From Zhongshania aquimaris (lineage in GTDB: Bacteria; Pseudomonadota; Gammaproteobacteria; Pseudomonadales; Spongiibacteraceae): a DNA stretch of 64,000 nt. The position numbers were made by a program, and so were the translations under genes. Shown piece by piece: positions 18,099 to 27,882 of this stretch; positions within the stretch are counted from its first letter, which is position 1, and each line of letters opens with the position of its first letter. The stretch is taken from assembly GCF_019312595.1 (NCBI RefSeq), contig NZ_JAHWDQ010000001.1, forward strand, positions 310,001 to 374,000. The letters are read 5' to 3'. The notes below the pieces were generated by a model. The model saw only the letters and a program-made list of their open reading frames with translations, did not search any database and was not told the DNA's origin.

Positions 18099-18136
18099 TA
18101 CCGTCTCCCCAAGCGCTTCTAAAATACCCATTAAAA

Positions 18137-19537
18137 CTACGACTGCAAAACAACCCAAAGCGCTAATTGGCCCCGCACGACTCGCAGCAACAAACGCCCC
18201 TTACTCGCAGACAATATCTCACTAAATTCTTTAACATCGGCAACGCGGCGCTGGTTTACTGACACGATCAAATCACCTTGCGCCAATTTTCCCGCAGCTT
18301 CTGCTGTATTCGCCACCTCAGTCACCAACACGCCCTGACCATTTTCGGCGTCGCGGAGTGTTACACCCTTGAGGAGCTCACTGGTCGCCTCGCCAACAGT
18401 AGCGACAGGTGATGTCACCACTGCAGCGAGCTCCGCGCGAAACTCCTTGCGTTTGCCCTCTCTCAAGGCTGTAACAATAATACGATCACCAACCCGCTTT
18501 AGACCAACCGCATTGCGTAATTGTGCAGAACTAAGAATATCCTTGCCATCAACCTCGACGACGACATCCCCTGCCTGCAAACCGGCTTGTTCGGCGGCAG
18601 ACCCGCTCTGAACCTCAGCAATCACCGCGCCGCGCTGATGTTTACCGACCTTAAAGGCATCGGCCAACTCCGGCGTTAAATCCTGAATAACCACACCGAG
18701 TTGACCACGACGCACCTCGCCGTGCTCTAAAATTTGATCGATACTAACTTTCGCCATATTGATCGGTATGGCAAAACCAATTCCTACATTGCCACCAGCA
18801 GGCGCTAAAATCGCGGTATTTACCCCAATCAGTTCGCCCCGCAAATTAACAAGCGCACCGCCGGAGTTCCCCGGATTTATTGAGGCGTCGGTCTGGATAA
18901 AATTTTCATAACCTTCAATTCCCAAGCCGGTACGGCCCAAGGCGCTCACGATACCGGTTGTTACGGTTTGCCCTAAGCCAAAGGGATTACCGATGGCAAC
19001 AACGTAGTCACCTACCTCTAATTTCTCAGAGTCCGCCAATTTAACACTGTGCAAATTCTTGGCATCTATTTTCAACACTGCAATATCGACATCAGGATCG
19101 GAGCCAACCAGAGTCGCAGTGAAATTGCGGCCATCTTCCATACTGACAGTAATTTCATCCGCGCCGTTGATGACATGATGATTAGTCAGAACAATGCCTT
19201 TTTTGGCATCAATGATAACGCCCGAGCCAGCCGCCTGGGTGCGACGTTGCTGGGGACGCTGCATCTGCTGTTCAGGCACATTAAAGAAACGTCGAAAAAA
19301 TGGATCGTTCAGCAACGGGTTTTGACGAATAGTCTGCGTTGTATAGGTCGATATATTAACGACAGCCGGGTTGACGGTTTTTAGCATTGGCGCAAGGCTG
19401 GGAAGCTCGCGACCACTACCATCCTGCTGAGGGAAAAATGCCAAGCTGACCTGTGCAAGACCAGCTAAAAAACAAAATATCAATACGCGAAGTAGTTTGT
19501 GGCGTGATGCGCGAAGCGACAGAAGCATATTAGTCAT
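18137..19537 (-). CDS. degQ: DegQ/MucD-type periplasmic serine protease
   Basis: The 466-residue HtrA-family protease/chaperone degrades misfolded envelope proteins. A signal anchor (residues ~14-33) leads to a trypsin-like domain with catalytic His121 (TNHHVI), Asp151 (DVDIAVLKI) and Ser225 (NPGNSGGAL). PDZ1 (~285-370) and a shorter PDZ2 (~385-460) follow. Two PDZ domains indicate a Do-family enzyme (DegP/DegQ/MucD) rather than DegS. No sigma-E/MucA genes are adjacent, so a direct link to that pathway is not visible here. The DegQ label is by family resemblance. Confidence 0.9.
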   Translation of the reverse strand: MTNMLLSLRASRHKLLRVLIFCFLAGLAQVSLAFFPQQDGSGRELPSLAPMLKTVNPAVVNISTYTTQTIRQNPLLNDPFFRRFFNVPEQQMQRPQQRRTQAAGSGVIIDAKKGIVLTNHHVINGADEITVSMEDGRNFTATLVGSDPDVDIAVLKIDAKNLHSVKLADSEKLEVGDYVVAIGNPFGLGQTVTTGIVSALGRTGLGIEGYENFIQTDASINPGNSGGALVNLRGELIGVNTAILAPAGGNVGIGFAIPINMAKVSIDQILEHGEVRRGQLGVVIQDLTPELADAFKVGKHQRGAVIAEVQSGSAAEQAGLQAGDVVVEVDGKDILSSAQLRNAVGLKRVGDRIIVTALREGKRKEFRAELAAVVTSPVATVGEATSELLKGVTLRDAENGQGVLVTEVANTAEAAGKLAQGDLIVSVNQRRVADVKEFSEILSASKGRLLLRVVRGQLALWVVLQS

Positions 19538-19634
19538 ATCTTATTTCAGACTCCCAATAGTCATTAACTGTGACCGTTAGAGTCCCGCTTTAGCTAAAAA
19601 ATTCCACAGAGGCATGAATTGCGCCTTATCTTTC

Positions 19635-19916
19635 TTAAACTAGCTTTTCAGCCATTGAGCGTGATATTTCTTTTTGAATTGTCGACTTGAAGGCACCCAT
19701 CATTAGGCCCAACTTGATATCAACCTTCACTTCGTCGATCCCCAAGGTAATTCGTCCTTTTACCCCAGAACGTGCAACCTCAAGCTCATCATTACTTAGC
19801 CAGCGAGAATTCAACTGATAACGCTCTTCTAATTTGATCGCCATCTGCCGGATTAACTCGCGAAGTTCTTCGGGTTTTTTATTATGGCGTTGACGAAGAG
19901 ATATATTCGACACAGA
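19635..19916 (-). CDS. Polyhydroxyalkanoic acid system family protein (PHA_gran_rgn)
   Basis: The ~93-residue basic protein has the compact pattern of the PHA_gran_rgn family: ISLRQRHNKKPEELRELI, a central WLSNDELEVARSGVKGRITLG and KVDIKLGLMMGAFKSTIQKEI. The family is found with PHA granule genes in some species and is predicted to affect granule biogenesis or regulation; no PHA synthase is in this window. The GTG at 19916 is chosen because family members begin about there; a TTG 15 bases upstream is the alternative. Confidence 0.7.
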   Translation of the reverse strand, partial: SVSNISLRQRHNKKPEELRELIRQMAIKLEERYQLNSRWLSNDELEVARSGVKGRITLGIDEVKVDIKLGLMMGAFKSTIQKEISRSMAEKLV

Positions 19917-20053
19917 TTGATTACCCCACAAAAAGAGACGTAGCTTGATAAGACACTTGCATTATGACAGCTCACACGAAAATTGCCCAATTACTGTGCA
20001 CAATTTTGGCACAGCTGAAACCGTTGCATAGGGTCACTAAATTGCAGGCAAAA

Positions 20054-20077
20054 AAAAACCGCTTTTACGCGGTTTTT
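20054..20077 (-). terminator. Intrinsic terminator after tRNA-Ala
   Basis: Read on the minus strand, AAAACCGC and GCGGTTTT form a GC-centred stem with a GTAAAA loop, followed by a run of eight or more T. It starts 7 bases after the tRNA 3' end and fits termination of the gltX/tRNA transcription unit. Confidence 0.85.
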
Positions 20078-20084
20078 AAAACTT

Positions 20085-20160
<76 letters not shown>

Positions 20161-20299
20161 AAAGTGGAGGCTGCGCATATTACGGTCAGCCCCAGAACTT
20201 GTCAACACATCGACTTGAAATCACTGCATTTTTCTATTCATTGTCGCAAGGGAATCCCCGCTCCAACTATGAGCCAGCTCCCCACATTGCAGGAATTTG

Positions 20300-21784
20300 C
20301 TATGTGAGCTCCTGATACTGCTTTTCCAGCTTTTTCAGGCGCTTTTTGCCTACCCCACCCAAGACTTCTATGGCATGACGCAATCTCGCTCTGCTCATAT
20401 CTGGCCCCAAGACCTCCATAGAATCCACAACAGAAATTGATGATGTGGTTCCAGCAATGGCAATAAATAAAGGCGGCATAAAATCCTTTAATTTGATTCC
20501 CAAGCCATCGGCCAAGGATTTCACCTCTGCGAAAATTCGATCACGCTGCCAATCATTCAGCGATTCCAAACGCCACGCCGCGCACTGCAACAAGGTGACT
20601 AACTCCTCTTCACTTAGACTTGAAGCGGCAAAGCTCGCGGGAGTGAGCGGCAACATCCCCGACAAAAAGAACGCCGCTAACGGTGCCATATCGCTAAACA
20701 CTTCGATTCGAGACTGCACATGTGGCAGCATTTTCATTAGTGTCTCGCGGTTAAAGGCCCACTCTTGCATACGATCCGCCAACTGCTCAAGACTGCAATC
20801 TTCACGAAGCCACAAGCCGTTTAGCCAGCGCAGTTTTTCAACATCGAATATCGGCCCACCCAAACTCACTCGGGTGATATCGAAATTGTCGATCATGGTT
20901 TGCAAACTGAATTTCTCGCTTTCATCCGGCATCGACCAGCCCATGCGGCCTAAATAATTCAACAGCGCCTCGGGTAGAAACCCCATGCGCTGGTAGTACC
21001 AAATACTGGTCGGATTTTTGCGTTTACTAAGCTTGCTTTTATCGGGATTTCGCAACAGGGGCAGATGGCATAACACCGGCATTTCCCAGCCAAAATACTC
21101 ATACAATAATTTGTGTTTAGGGGCAGAATTAATCCACTCCTCACCGCGCAGCACATGGGTGATCTGCATCAAGTGGTCATCGACCACGTTTGCCAAATGG
21201 TAGGTCGGCAAACCATCAGATTTTAATAGGATCTGGGCATCTACCTGCCCCCATTCCAGTTCAATTTTACCCCGCAGCATATCGTCGACTTCGCAGCGGC
21301 CATCGTCCTCAGGCACGTGCATTCGAATCACATAAGCATCGCCAGCCGCTTCGCGACGCGCATGCTCAGCATCGTCTAGTTTCAGATCTGAATATTTAAG
21401 AGCGGTATGCCCACCTGCCTCGCGACGAGCTTCACGCAGCACATCCAATTCTTCAGCTGTCCGGTAACAGCGAAAGGCATGTCCGGCAGCAATAAGTTGC
21501 TCACAATGCGCTTTGTAAATATCACTGCGTTCGCTCTGGCGATACGGCCCGTGCGGCCCACCAACGTCTGGCCCCTCTGCCCACTCTAAACCCAGCCAGC
21601 GCAGTGAATCCAAAATTGCTTGCTCCGATTCAGGAGTGGAACGCTGTTGGTCGGTATCTTCAATGCGCAGCAAAAACTCGCCACCTTGACTTTTCGCAAA
21701 ACAATAATTGAACAGTGCGATATAAGCCGTGCCTACATGCGGGTCACCGGTGGGCGAAGGAGCAATACGAGTGCGAACAGTCAT
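20300..21784 (-). CDS. gltX: Glutamyl-tRNA synthetase
   Basis: The 494-residue class I synthetase charges tRNA-Glu (and, in species lacking GlnRS, tRNA-Gln). The HIGH-type signature is [12 protein letters not shown] near residue 9 and the KMSKS-type signature is KLSKRKN near 240. The C-terminal anticodon-binding helical domain is present and length is standard. The start at 21784 gives the conserved [13 protein letters not shown]; a TTG frame adds nine residues. The gene is divergent from dusA. Confidence 0.95.
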   Translation of the reverse strand: MTVRTRIAPSPTGDPHVGTAYIALFNYCFAKSQGGEFLLRIEDTDQQRSTPESEQAILDSLRWLGLEWAEGPDVGGPHGPYRQSERSDIYKAHCEQLIAAGHAFRCYRTAEELDVLREARREAGGHTALKYSDLKLDDAEHARREAAGDAYVIRMHVPEDDGRCEVDDMLRGKIELEWGQVDAQILLKSDGLPTYHLANVVDDHLMQITHVLRGEEWINSAPKHKLLYEYFGWEMPVLCHLPLLRNPDKSKLSKRKNPTSIWYYQRMGFLPEALLNYLGRMGWSMPDESEKFSLQTMIDNFDITRVSLGGPIFDVEKLRWLNGLWLREDCSLEQLADRMQEWAFNRETLMKMLPHVQSRIEVFSDMAPLAAFFLSGMLPLTPASFAASSLSEEELVTLLQCAAWRLESLNDWQRDRIFAEVKSLADGLGIKLKDFMPPLFIAIAGTTSSISVVDSMEVLGPDMSRARLRHAIEVLGGVGKKRLKKLEKQYQELT

Positions 21785-21917
21785 GGAGTGTTTATTACCA
21801 TTTGAATACAATAGACATTTAGCCTCACATCAATTTGCGTGAGCGGGCCATTCAGGCCGCCATTATACGTGCCGGACGAGGCAAGATTCACCCACCCGCA
21901 GAGGTATTTCGCGGCAG

Positions 21918-22940
21918 ATGCACAAAAAATTACTTAATCGCCGCTTTTGCGTCGCCCCCATGCTGGACTGGTCTGACCGGCACTGCCGTGTCTTTTGGCG
22001 CCAACTGACCACAGAAGCGGTGCTGTACACCGAAATGATCACTACCGGCGCGCTGATCCATGGCGATGCCGAGCGCCACCTCAATTTTAGCGATATTGAA
22101 CACCCTGTCGCCCTGCAACTTGGTGGCAGTGACCCCAAGGCACTGGCCCACTCAGCACAACTGGCTGAAAAATGGGGATACGACGAAGTGAATTTAAACT
22201 GCGGCTGCCCTTCGGATCGCGTTCAGAATGGTTTTTTTGGCGCCTGCCTCATGTCTCGCCCTGCCCTCGTTGCCGATTGTGTAAAGGCAATGAAAGACGC
22301 TAGTTCGCTCCCCATTACCGTTAAGCACCGTATCGGTATTGATGAACAAGAAGGCTACGGGCCGCTGCAGGAGTTTGTCGCCGCCATTGACGAGGCCGGC
22401 ACTGACGCGATCATCGTTCACGCCCGCAAGGCGTGGCTGCAAGGCTTGAGCCCAAAGGAAAATCGCGAAATTCCGCCGCTGAACTACAACTTGGTACACC
22501 AGCTAAAACAGGACTTTCCCAAGCTCGAAATTATCATCAATGGCGGCATTCAGAACATCGAAGATGCCACCTCGCAATTGTCATACGTGGATGGCATTAT
22601 GATGGGCCGAAGCGCGTATCAAACCCCGTTTATTCTGGCCAATGTGGATTCGCAATTTTACGGCCAAGACCGACAGGTCGCTTTGCGCAGTGACGTCATT
22701 CGCGGCCTATTCCCCTATATAGAAGCGGAACTTACACAAGGTACGCGGCTCAATCATATGACCCGACATATGCTGGGATTATTTAATGGACAACCCGGTG
22801 GTCGACTATTTCGACGTTATATAAGCGAGCACGGCCATCGCCCCGACGCCGGCATTGAGGTATTGGAGCAGGCATTAAACCTTACCGAAGAAGCCCTGCA
22901 GACCATGATGACAAAAAGGACAGTAAGTAATGAGCAGTAA
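21918..22940 (+). CDS. dusA: tRNA-dihydrouridine synthase A
   Basis: The 340-residue FMN enzyme reduces uridines in the tRNA D-loop (U20 and U20a for DusA). Hallmarks are [24 protein letters not shown], the catalytic-Cys region [14 protein letters not shown] and [33 protein letters not shown] and INGGI. The DusA subtype is shown by the PLNY/LV segment and the C-terminal [18 protein letters not shown]. The last 11 bases overlap the tal start, so the two genes are co-translated. Confidence 0.94.
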   Translation: MHKKLLNRRFCVAPMLDWSDRHCRVFWRQLTTEAVLYTEMITTGALIHGDAERHLNFSDIEHPVALQLGGSDPKALAHSAQLAEKWGYDEVNLNCGCPSDRVQNGFFGACLMSRPALVADCVKAMKDASSLPITVKHRIGIDEQEGYGPLQEFVAAIDEAGTDAIIVHARKAWLQGLSPKENREIPPLNYNLVHQLKQDFPKLEIIINGGIQNIEDATSQLSYVDGIMMGRSAYQTPFILANVDSQFYGQDRQVALRSDVIRGLFPYIEAELTQGTRLNHMTRHMLGLFNGQPGGRLFRRYISEHGHRPDAGIEVLEQALNLTEEALQTMMTKRTVSNEQ

Positions 22941-23880
22941 GTTAGAACAACTAAAGCAGTTCACCGATGTGGTTGCCGATACCGGCGATATAGATGCAAT
23001 CCGGCGTTTTTCTCCTCAAGATGCCACGACAAATCCATCACTCATTCTTAAAGCCGCTCAACTTGCCCAATATCAACCGCTAATACAGCGCGTCATTTCC
23101 GCCCAGAGTAAAGGCCCCCGAGACGCCCAGTGGCTGCAAAAAACCGCGACTCAACTAGCGGTAGAAATTGGCGCGGAAATCTGCAAATTGGTACCCGGCA
23201 AAGTGTCTACTGAAGTCGACGCCCGCCTCTCATTCAATACCGAGGCGATGATTACCGAAGGCCGCTACATAGCCGAGCTTTACCAGCAAAAAGGTATCGC
23301 CAAAGACCGGCTACTCATTAAAATCGCCTCAACGTGGGAAGGCATTCAAGCCGCCGCCGTATTAGAAAAAGAAGGTGTAGAGTGCAACCTGACACTGCTC
23401 TTCAGCCTTATTCAGGCTGCCGCCTGCGCAGAAGCTGGCGCAACCTTAATATCACCCTTTGTTGGTCGTATTTTAGATTGGCATGTCGCCCGTGGTCTTG
23501 CACCTGAAACGGCACATGATGATCCAGGGGTTCAGTCTGTCATTGCCATTTACAGCTATTACAAGCAACACGACTACAAAACCGTTGTAATGGGAGCAAG
23601 TTTTCGCAATATCGGTGAAATTGAGGCTTTAGCGGGCTGCGATCGCCTAACAATAAGCCCAGCACTGCTAACTGAACTGAGTGAAGATACACAAGCCTTA
23701 CCGCGCCAACTCGGTCCAGATATGAACTTCATCCCCCATCCAAAACTCGACATTACCGAATCCGGATTTCGCTGGGCCTTGAATGACGATGCCATGGCAA
23801 CAGAAAAACTTGCCGAGGGTATACGGGCCTTTGCCGCCGACCAAGTGAAACTTGAAACCCTGCTTAGCGAATGGAACTAG
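22930..23880 (+). CDS. tal: Transaldolase
   Basis: The 316-residue pentose-phosphate enzyme transfers dihydroxyacetone between sedoheptulose 7-phosphate and glyceraldehyde 3-phosphate. The Schiff-base Lys131 is in [12 protein letters not shown], and the family motifs DATTNPSLI (31-39), [11 protein letters not shown] (92-102) and [10 protein letters not shown] follow. Length equals E. coli TalB. An AAGGA ribosome site lies within the end of dusA. Confidence 0.95.
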   Translation: MSSKLEQLKQFTDVVADTGDIDAIRRFSPQDATTNPSLILKAAQLAQYQPLIQRVISAQSKGPRDAQWLQKTATQLAVEIGAEICKLVPGKVSTEVDARLSFNTEAMITEGRYIAELYQQKGIAKDRLLIKIASTWEGIQAAAVLEKEGVECNLTLLFSLIQAAACAEAGATLISPFVGRILDWHVARGLAPETAHDDPGVQSVIAIYSYYKQHDYKTVVMGASFRNIGEIEALAGCDRLTISPALLTELSEDTQALPRQLGPDMNFIPHPKLDITESGFRWALNDDAMATEKLAEGIRAFAADQVKLETLLSEWN

Positions 23881-23944
23881 TACTCCTTCAATATGATATT
23901 GCCTAATGTCAAAGTTCGTAGGTATGAGTTGAGGTACGACATGC

Positions 23945-24055
23945 CTTCAGACTGGACGCCCGTCAGGGCGCCCCGAAGGGGTTTACCAAACCCAACATGA
24001 TGGGATGCTCTCCCACCGTTTGTTGGGTATCGCTCGCTACCGCTCCACCCAACCT
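23945..24055. repeat. Intergenic palindromic repeat-like segment
   Basis: The 217-base gap between tal and the TerB-like gene holds nested inverted repeats: CCCC(23971-23974)/GGGG(23978-23981), and GTTGGGT (24022-24028) with ACCCAAC (24047-24053) around an inner GGTA/TACC pair. The GTTGGGT...ACCCAAC form resembles interspersed repeats found in many gammaproteobacterial genomes. Only one copy was noticed in this window, so repeat status is inferred. It could also act as a terminator for dusA-tal. Confidence 0.45.
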
Positions 24056-24097
24056 AGCGAATCACACATCATTTTCAAATTGAAAGAGTACTAGGAT

Positions 24098-24550
24098 ATG
24101 TTTGAAAAATTAAAGCAGCTTTTTTCCAGCGTGGAAGAAGACGACAACAAAACCACGATGTCGCTGGAGTTAGCGGCAGCCGCTCTACTTATCGAAGTGA
24201 GCAAATCTGATTTCGAACAAGACCCCAAAGAAATCGAAAAAATACAAGAATTGCTGGTTCGGTGTTTTTCAGTGTCGCTCGCGAATATTGAAGAATTCAT
24301 GACGAAGGCAACGGCCCTTAATAAAGACAGCACCTCCTTGTATCCGTTTACCCGTTACATAAACGACAATTGCAATAATATTGAAAAATATGAGCTGATT
24401 GTCGCGCTTTGGGAAGTGGCCATTGAGGATGGGCAAATAGACAAATACGAAGATCACTTGATCCGGAAGATCTCTGATCTCATTTATTTACCTCACACCG
24501 AATTCATCCGAGCAAAGCTGACAACGACAGAAAAAGCTGCTGGCAAATAG
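24098..24550 (+). CDS. TerB-family protein (tellurite resistance-like)
   Basis: The 150-residue all-helical protein has the TerB-like pattern: LELAAAALLIEVSKSDFEQDPKEIEKIQ near the start and LIVALWEVAIEDGQIDKYEDHLIRKISDLI near the end, with paired acidic residues that bind metal in TerB. Most members of this stand-alone group are unrelated to tellurite resistance and have unknown roles. It is a single gene facing the STAS gene. Confidence 0.85.
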   Translation: MFEKLKQLFSSVEEDDNKTTMSLELAAAALLIEVSKSDFEQDPKEIEKIQELLVRCFSVSLANIEEFMTKATALNKDSTSLYPFTRYINDNCNNIEKYELIVALWEVAIEDGQIDKYEDHLIRKISDLIYLPHTEFIRAKLTTTEKAAGK

Positions 24551-24580
24551 ATTAAGGATAGCGTTTTTGTAGAGAAAGAA

Positions 24581-25069
24581 TTAAAAACACTGACCTTCTA
24601 GTAACGACACTAATTCACGAAACTTAGCGTGATTGCTGTCGCTTAGCCCCATCAGCGTGCGATGTGCTTCTAGCACCCGCTTCTTAACGGCATCTTCACT
24701 ACACGGTAAGACCGGCAACTCGCCTAAGTCTTCATCGTCGAGTAGTGGCTCTTCTCGAATTCTAAACACCCTATCGAAACCCATGCTTTCGAGCACTCGG
24801 GTGATATCGGGATTAGTGGATAAAATAAGAGGGACAAACTTAAAACGCTCTTTGGCTTTAATCGCTAATTTAGCAAGTAAACCCAAAGTCGTACTGTCGA
24901 CATTTAGGGCATCAGAAAGATCAACGACAACACTGGCAAAGCCTTCAACAGATAACATCTCGTCGAAAAACTCGTCCAAGGTGGTACACAGCGTCAACCG
25001 CACGTCACCAACTAGTTTGATAACAAACGCGCCGTCTTGTCCTGCTACCAATATCCTACCGGGCTGCAT
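24581..25069 (-). CDS. STAS-domain anti-sigma factor antagonist
   Basis: The 162-residue protein has one STAS domain (~1-115). The phosphorylation-site loop reads NVDSTTLGLL (Asp58, Ser59), matching the SpoIIAA DSSG site. A helical tail of ~45 residues follows. It lies 4 bases after the response regulator/phosphatase gene, an arrangement known in Pseudomonas next to tal and vacJ (RssB-RssC type) and also as HsbR-HsbA. Its phosphorylation would be reversed by the adjacent PP2C phosphatase, switching binding to an anti-sigma factor or the sigma factor pathway. The target sigma factor is not shown by this window. Confidence 0.85.
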   Translation of the reverse strand: MQPGRILVAGQDGAFVIKLVGDVRLTLCTTLDEFFDEMLSVEGFASVVVDLSDALNVDSTTLGLLAKLAIKAKERFKFVPLILSTNPDITRVLESMGFDRVFRIREEPLLDDEDLGELPVLPCSEDAVKKRVLEAHRTLMGLSDSNHAKFRELVSLLEGQCF

Positions 25070-25073
25070 TTGC

Positions 25074-26255
25074 CTATAACCTGCACACGACTAAAATTGC
25101 GATATCGTCTGGCGCTTCGTCTATTTCTAGTAAACCGAAGGTTTTCGCCAGTCCTGTCGACATACTTTCACCCTCGCCGAGAATATCGAGCAGCTTCAGC
25201 TCTTTCTCTTCGAGGGTGTCACTGTCTAACACTTCTAGAATACCATCCGAGAACAACGTTAGCACTGCGCCCGGTGGGAAAGTGATCATATGATCACTGT
25301 ACTCGGCATCGGCAAATAAACCAACAGGCATGTCGTGTTCAGGCAGAAATTCCGCCTTACCGTCTACCGCCATTGCCGGCGCGGGAAGATGACCTGCGAC
25401 CGAATAACAGAGCTGATGGCACTTAAGATCAAAAGTACCGACACACATTGTTACGTGTTTGCCGATGCCCATTTCCAGTAACTCGCGATTTGCTATGGCA
25501 AGCATCTTCGCTGGCGACAAAATAGCAGTGGAACCGCGATGTAAAAAATCACTGCGCTTGCGTGCAAACAAATTTTTGAGGAATACCGTCACGAAGGCCG
25601 AACTAGCGCCGTGCCCTGACACGTCTGCAACAAAGAACACCGCGTGATCTTCACCGACAATAAAGTAGTCGACAAAATCGCCGCTCAGATACAAAGACGG
25701 CAATATAAAGTGACAAAAACTGTAGCCGCCAATTTGCTTTGGCGTATCTGGGAGCAGAAGCTGCTGAACGTGCTTTCCCGCCTGCTGGTCTTGTTGTAAC
25801 AATGTCAAACTTTCAAGTAAATCGCGGTTCGCGTTTTCAAGCTTAGTGCGATAGGCCAAGTTTTCGCGTTTTAGGGCGCCACGCTCCACCGCCCGATCAA
25901 TAACGTGGCGAATAACGTCCAAATTTTCTGGCGGGAGCATCAGATAATCAGTTGCACCGTGCCTAACAGCCTCAACAACGTCAGCAAGACTTTTACGACG
26001 AGAAACGCCGATTAGAGGCAATTCACGGGGGTCAGCTGCCATTTTTCCAAGAAGATCAATACCGCGATCATCGGGGAAATCGATATCAACCATCACAATA
26101 TCGATATCTTCTTCGCGAAACCCCACCATTGCCGTCGAGCAATCCGCAATCGCAAGCACGGACATACCCAGCTTCTCCAAGGAGGACACTAGCTCGTTGT
26201 GGACAGCATCAGCCTGCTGAACCAATAAGATACTCTGGGGAAACGTAGCTTTCAT
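25074..26255 (-). CDS. Response regulator with PP2C (SpoIIE-type) phosphatase output
   Basis: The 393-residue protein joins a receiver domain (1-125; phosphoacceptor Asp57 in VMVDIDFP), a coiled-coil linker (~130-165) and a PP2C-type phosphatase (~175-390). All metal-binding motifs are intact: SGDFVDYF, ADVSGHG, LFSDGILEV and APDDIAIL. E. coli RssB has the same layout but a degenerate phosphatase. Synteny with tal, a STAS gene and mlaA matches the Pseudomonas rssB-rssC locus, where the pair influences RpoS. The histidine kinase is not nearby. The likely substrate is the adjacent STAS protein. Confidence 0.88.
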   Translation of the reverse strand: MKATFPQSILLVQQADAVHNELVSSLEKLGMSVLAIADCSTAMVGFREEDIDIVMVDIDFPDDRGIDLLGKMAADPRELPLIGVSRRKSLADVVEAVRHGATDYLMLPPENLDVIRHVIDRAVERGALKRENLAYRTKLENANRDLLESLTLLQQDQQAGKHVQQLLLPDTPKQIGGYSFCHFILPSLYLSGDFVDYFIVGEDHAVFFVADVSGHGASSAFVTVFLKNLFARKRSDFLHRGSTAILSPAKMLAIANRELLEMGIGKHVTMCVGTFDLKCHQLCYSVAGHLPAPAMAVDGKAEFLPEHDMPVGLFADAEYSDHMITFPPGAVLTLFSDGILEVLDSDTLEEKELKLLDILGEGESMSTGLAKTFGLLEIDEAPDDIAILVVCRL

Positions 26256-26336
26256 GCGGACTTTTTACTCGCATCAGCAAGAACACACAAGCCGTATTTA
26301 TGCGCAGAATTTACGCCGGGGAAACCAGGCGAGGAA

Positions 26337-27071
26337 TTAGAAATCAAAGGATTCGAAATCTTCATCGCCAAAATCATCTTTAAGCTTGCCGTCATTGATA
26401 AGAAAATCTCGGCGCTGCAAATAAACATCCTTGAAGAAGGTGTATTTATCTCCCGACACCAACTCTTCTGTCCCAAGTAAAGAGGCTCGAACTTGAATCA
26501 AATCCAGAAGGGTCATGCCGTACTGCGCACTTTCAGGATCAACACTGCGCATCACATCGGTATAAGAATCAACCCCCCTTCCCGCGCCATCCCGCAAAGT
26601 GCTGGGACCTAGAAACGGTAGCATTATGTAGGGGCCATTACCCACCCCCCACACCGCAAGGGTTTGACCAAAATCCTCGGAGTCACGCACTAAACCAATC
26701 GCTCCAGCGACATCAAAAATGCCTAAGACACCAACTGTTGTATTAATAATGAACCGCCCGCCACTGACCAGGACATGGCTGCCATCACCCTGCAATACAT
26801 TATTGCCTATATTCTTAATTTCACCGAGATTATTAAAAAAATTGGCTAAACTTTGATCAACAAACGTCGGCGTAATATTGCGATAGCCTTTCGCGACAGG
26901 CTTTAACACATACTGATCCGCCGTGTCATTGAATGCAAAGACAGCACGATTGAGGCCCTCCCAAGGGTCGCGAGGATCGCTATCATTTACAGACGCATTT
27001 ACGCCCTGAAATGTAGACAGCAGCATCAATAGCAAGGCACAAGCTATTCGTTCCATTGGAGTCATATCCAT
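26337..27071 (-). CDS. mlaA: MlaA/VacJ-family outer-membrane phospholipid transport protein
   Basis: The ~244-residue protein keeps outer-membrane lipid asymmetry by removing surface phospholipid and passing it to the Mla pathway. Family motifs are DPWEGLNRAVFAFND, NFFNNLGEIKNIGNNVLQG, RFIINTTVGVLGIFDVA, DFGQTLAVWGVGNGPYIMLPFLGPSTLRD and YLQRRDFLIND. The N-terminal signal (MERIACALLLMLLSTFQG, from 27056) has no lipobox cysteine at the expected cleavage point, unlike E. coli MlaA, so it may be a soluble or membrane-inserted form without a lipid anchor. The start is one of ATG 27071, 27065 or 27056. It follows hvfC by 61 bases. Confidence 0.88.
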   Translation of the reverse strand: MDMTPMERIACALLLMLLSTFQGVNASVNDSDPRDPWEGLNRAVFAFNDTADQYVLKPVAKGYRNITPTFVDQSLANFFNNLGEIKNIGNNVLQGDGSHVLVSGGRFIINTTVGVLGIFDVAGAIGLVRDSEDFGQTLAVWGVGNGPYIMLPFLGPSTLRDGAGRGVDSYTDVMRSVDPESAQYGMTLLDLIQVRASLLGTEELVSGDKYTFFKDVYLQRRDFLINDGKLKDDFGDEDFESFDF

Positions 27072-27132
27072 CAATTCTAAAAAGCGGCTAACACTATACG
27101 CAATGCGCGCTTGCTTGGCACTAACTGCATGA

Positions 27133-27882
27133 TTACGACTCAGCAACAATCAATATATCGAGACCAACCAACTGTGCCACAAGCTCGCGACCAAACCCCA
27201 CCACAGCTTCAGGTTCAACACCAAGCTCGGCGGCAATTCCCTTAAGTACTCCGTACGCATTGTGCGAAGACGCGTCATCAAACAACGCAAGTAACCGCGC
27301 CGTGACTGCATTGATCTCTAAAAACTCAACACTATCGGCACGGTTGCGATACACCACGATATAAGTGATGTCGCCGGTCACTTCTGCGGGACGGTTATCC
27401 CTGCTAATTTGATGGACGGGAAAACCGTAAGCTAGCGGCCAAGCGAGTGAAGACAGACGCCACCTCGCATCCAAAATATCGCTGGGAGGCTCTACCGCGG
27501 AAGGAAGTTCGTCAACAGCGACATCGAGTGCCAGCTCTACCCATTCATAATGGGCAAGCTCGGCTAAAAACGGCGGATCTACGTCTATACCACTGCGCTG
27601 ATGCTGAAGATATTCAAGAAACTCTTCCGCAATTTTAAGAAAGTAAGGGCTCGCGCACTGATGCCGAATCATAAAGTCCCGCACCATCGAGTCCCAATCC
27701 GAATCGCTGTACAAGCTGCGACAGACCGGGAAGCCATTACTTAAAAAGCCATTGATATTGTTAAAAAACAAATCGCGATAAATAGCTAAACGACGGCCCT
27801 CTATACCCGGCACCCCAGAAGAAGCGTCGGGATTACGGATAAACTGGGTTAGTTCGCGCTGAACATGCTGAAAATTGTTCAT
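27133..27882 (-). CDS. hvfC: HvfC/BufC-type partner of MNIO enzyme (DUF2063)
   Basis: The 249-residue protein has the DUF2063 domain: an N-terminal helical part (QHVQRELTQFIRNPD, RLAIYRDLFFNNINGFLSNGFPVCRSLY, FLEYLQHQR) and a C-terminal alpha/beta part (YIVVYRNRADSVEFLEINAVTARLL). DUF2063 proteins partner DUF692/MNIO enzymes and are thought to present the precursor peptide. Its ATG overlaps the hvfB stop as ATGA (27879-27882). The assignment rests on family and context. Confidence 0.87.
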   Translation of the reverse strand: MNNFQHVQRELTQFIRNPDASSGVPGIEGRRLAIYRDLFFNNINGFLSNGFPVCRSLYSDSDWDSMVRDFMIRHQCASPYFLKIAEEFLEYLQHQRSGIDVDPPFLAELAHYEWVELALDVAVDELPSAVEPPSDILDARWRLSSLAWPLAYGFPVHQISRDNRPAEVTGDITYIVVYRNRADSVEFLEINAVTARLLALFDDASSHNAYGVLKGIAAELGVEPEAVVGFGRELVAQLVGLDILIVAES

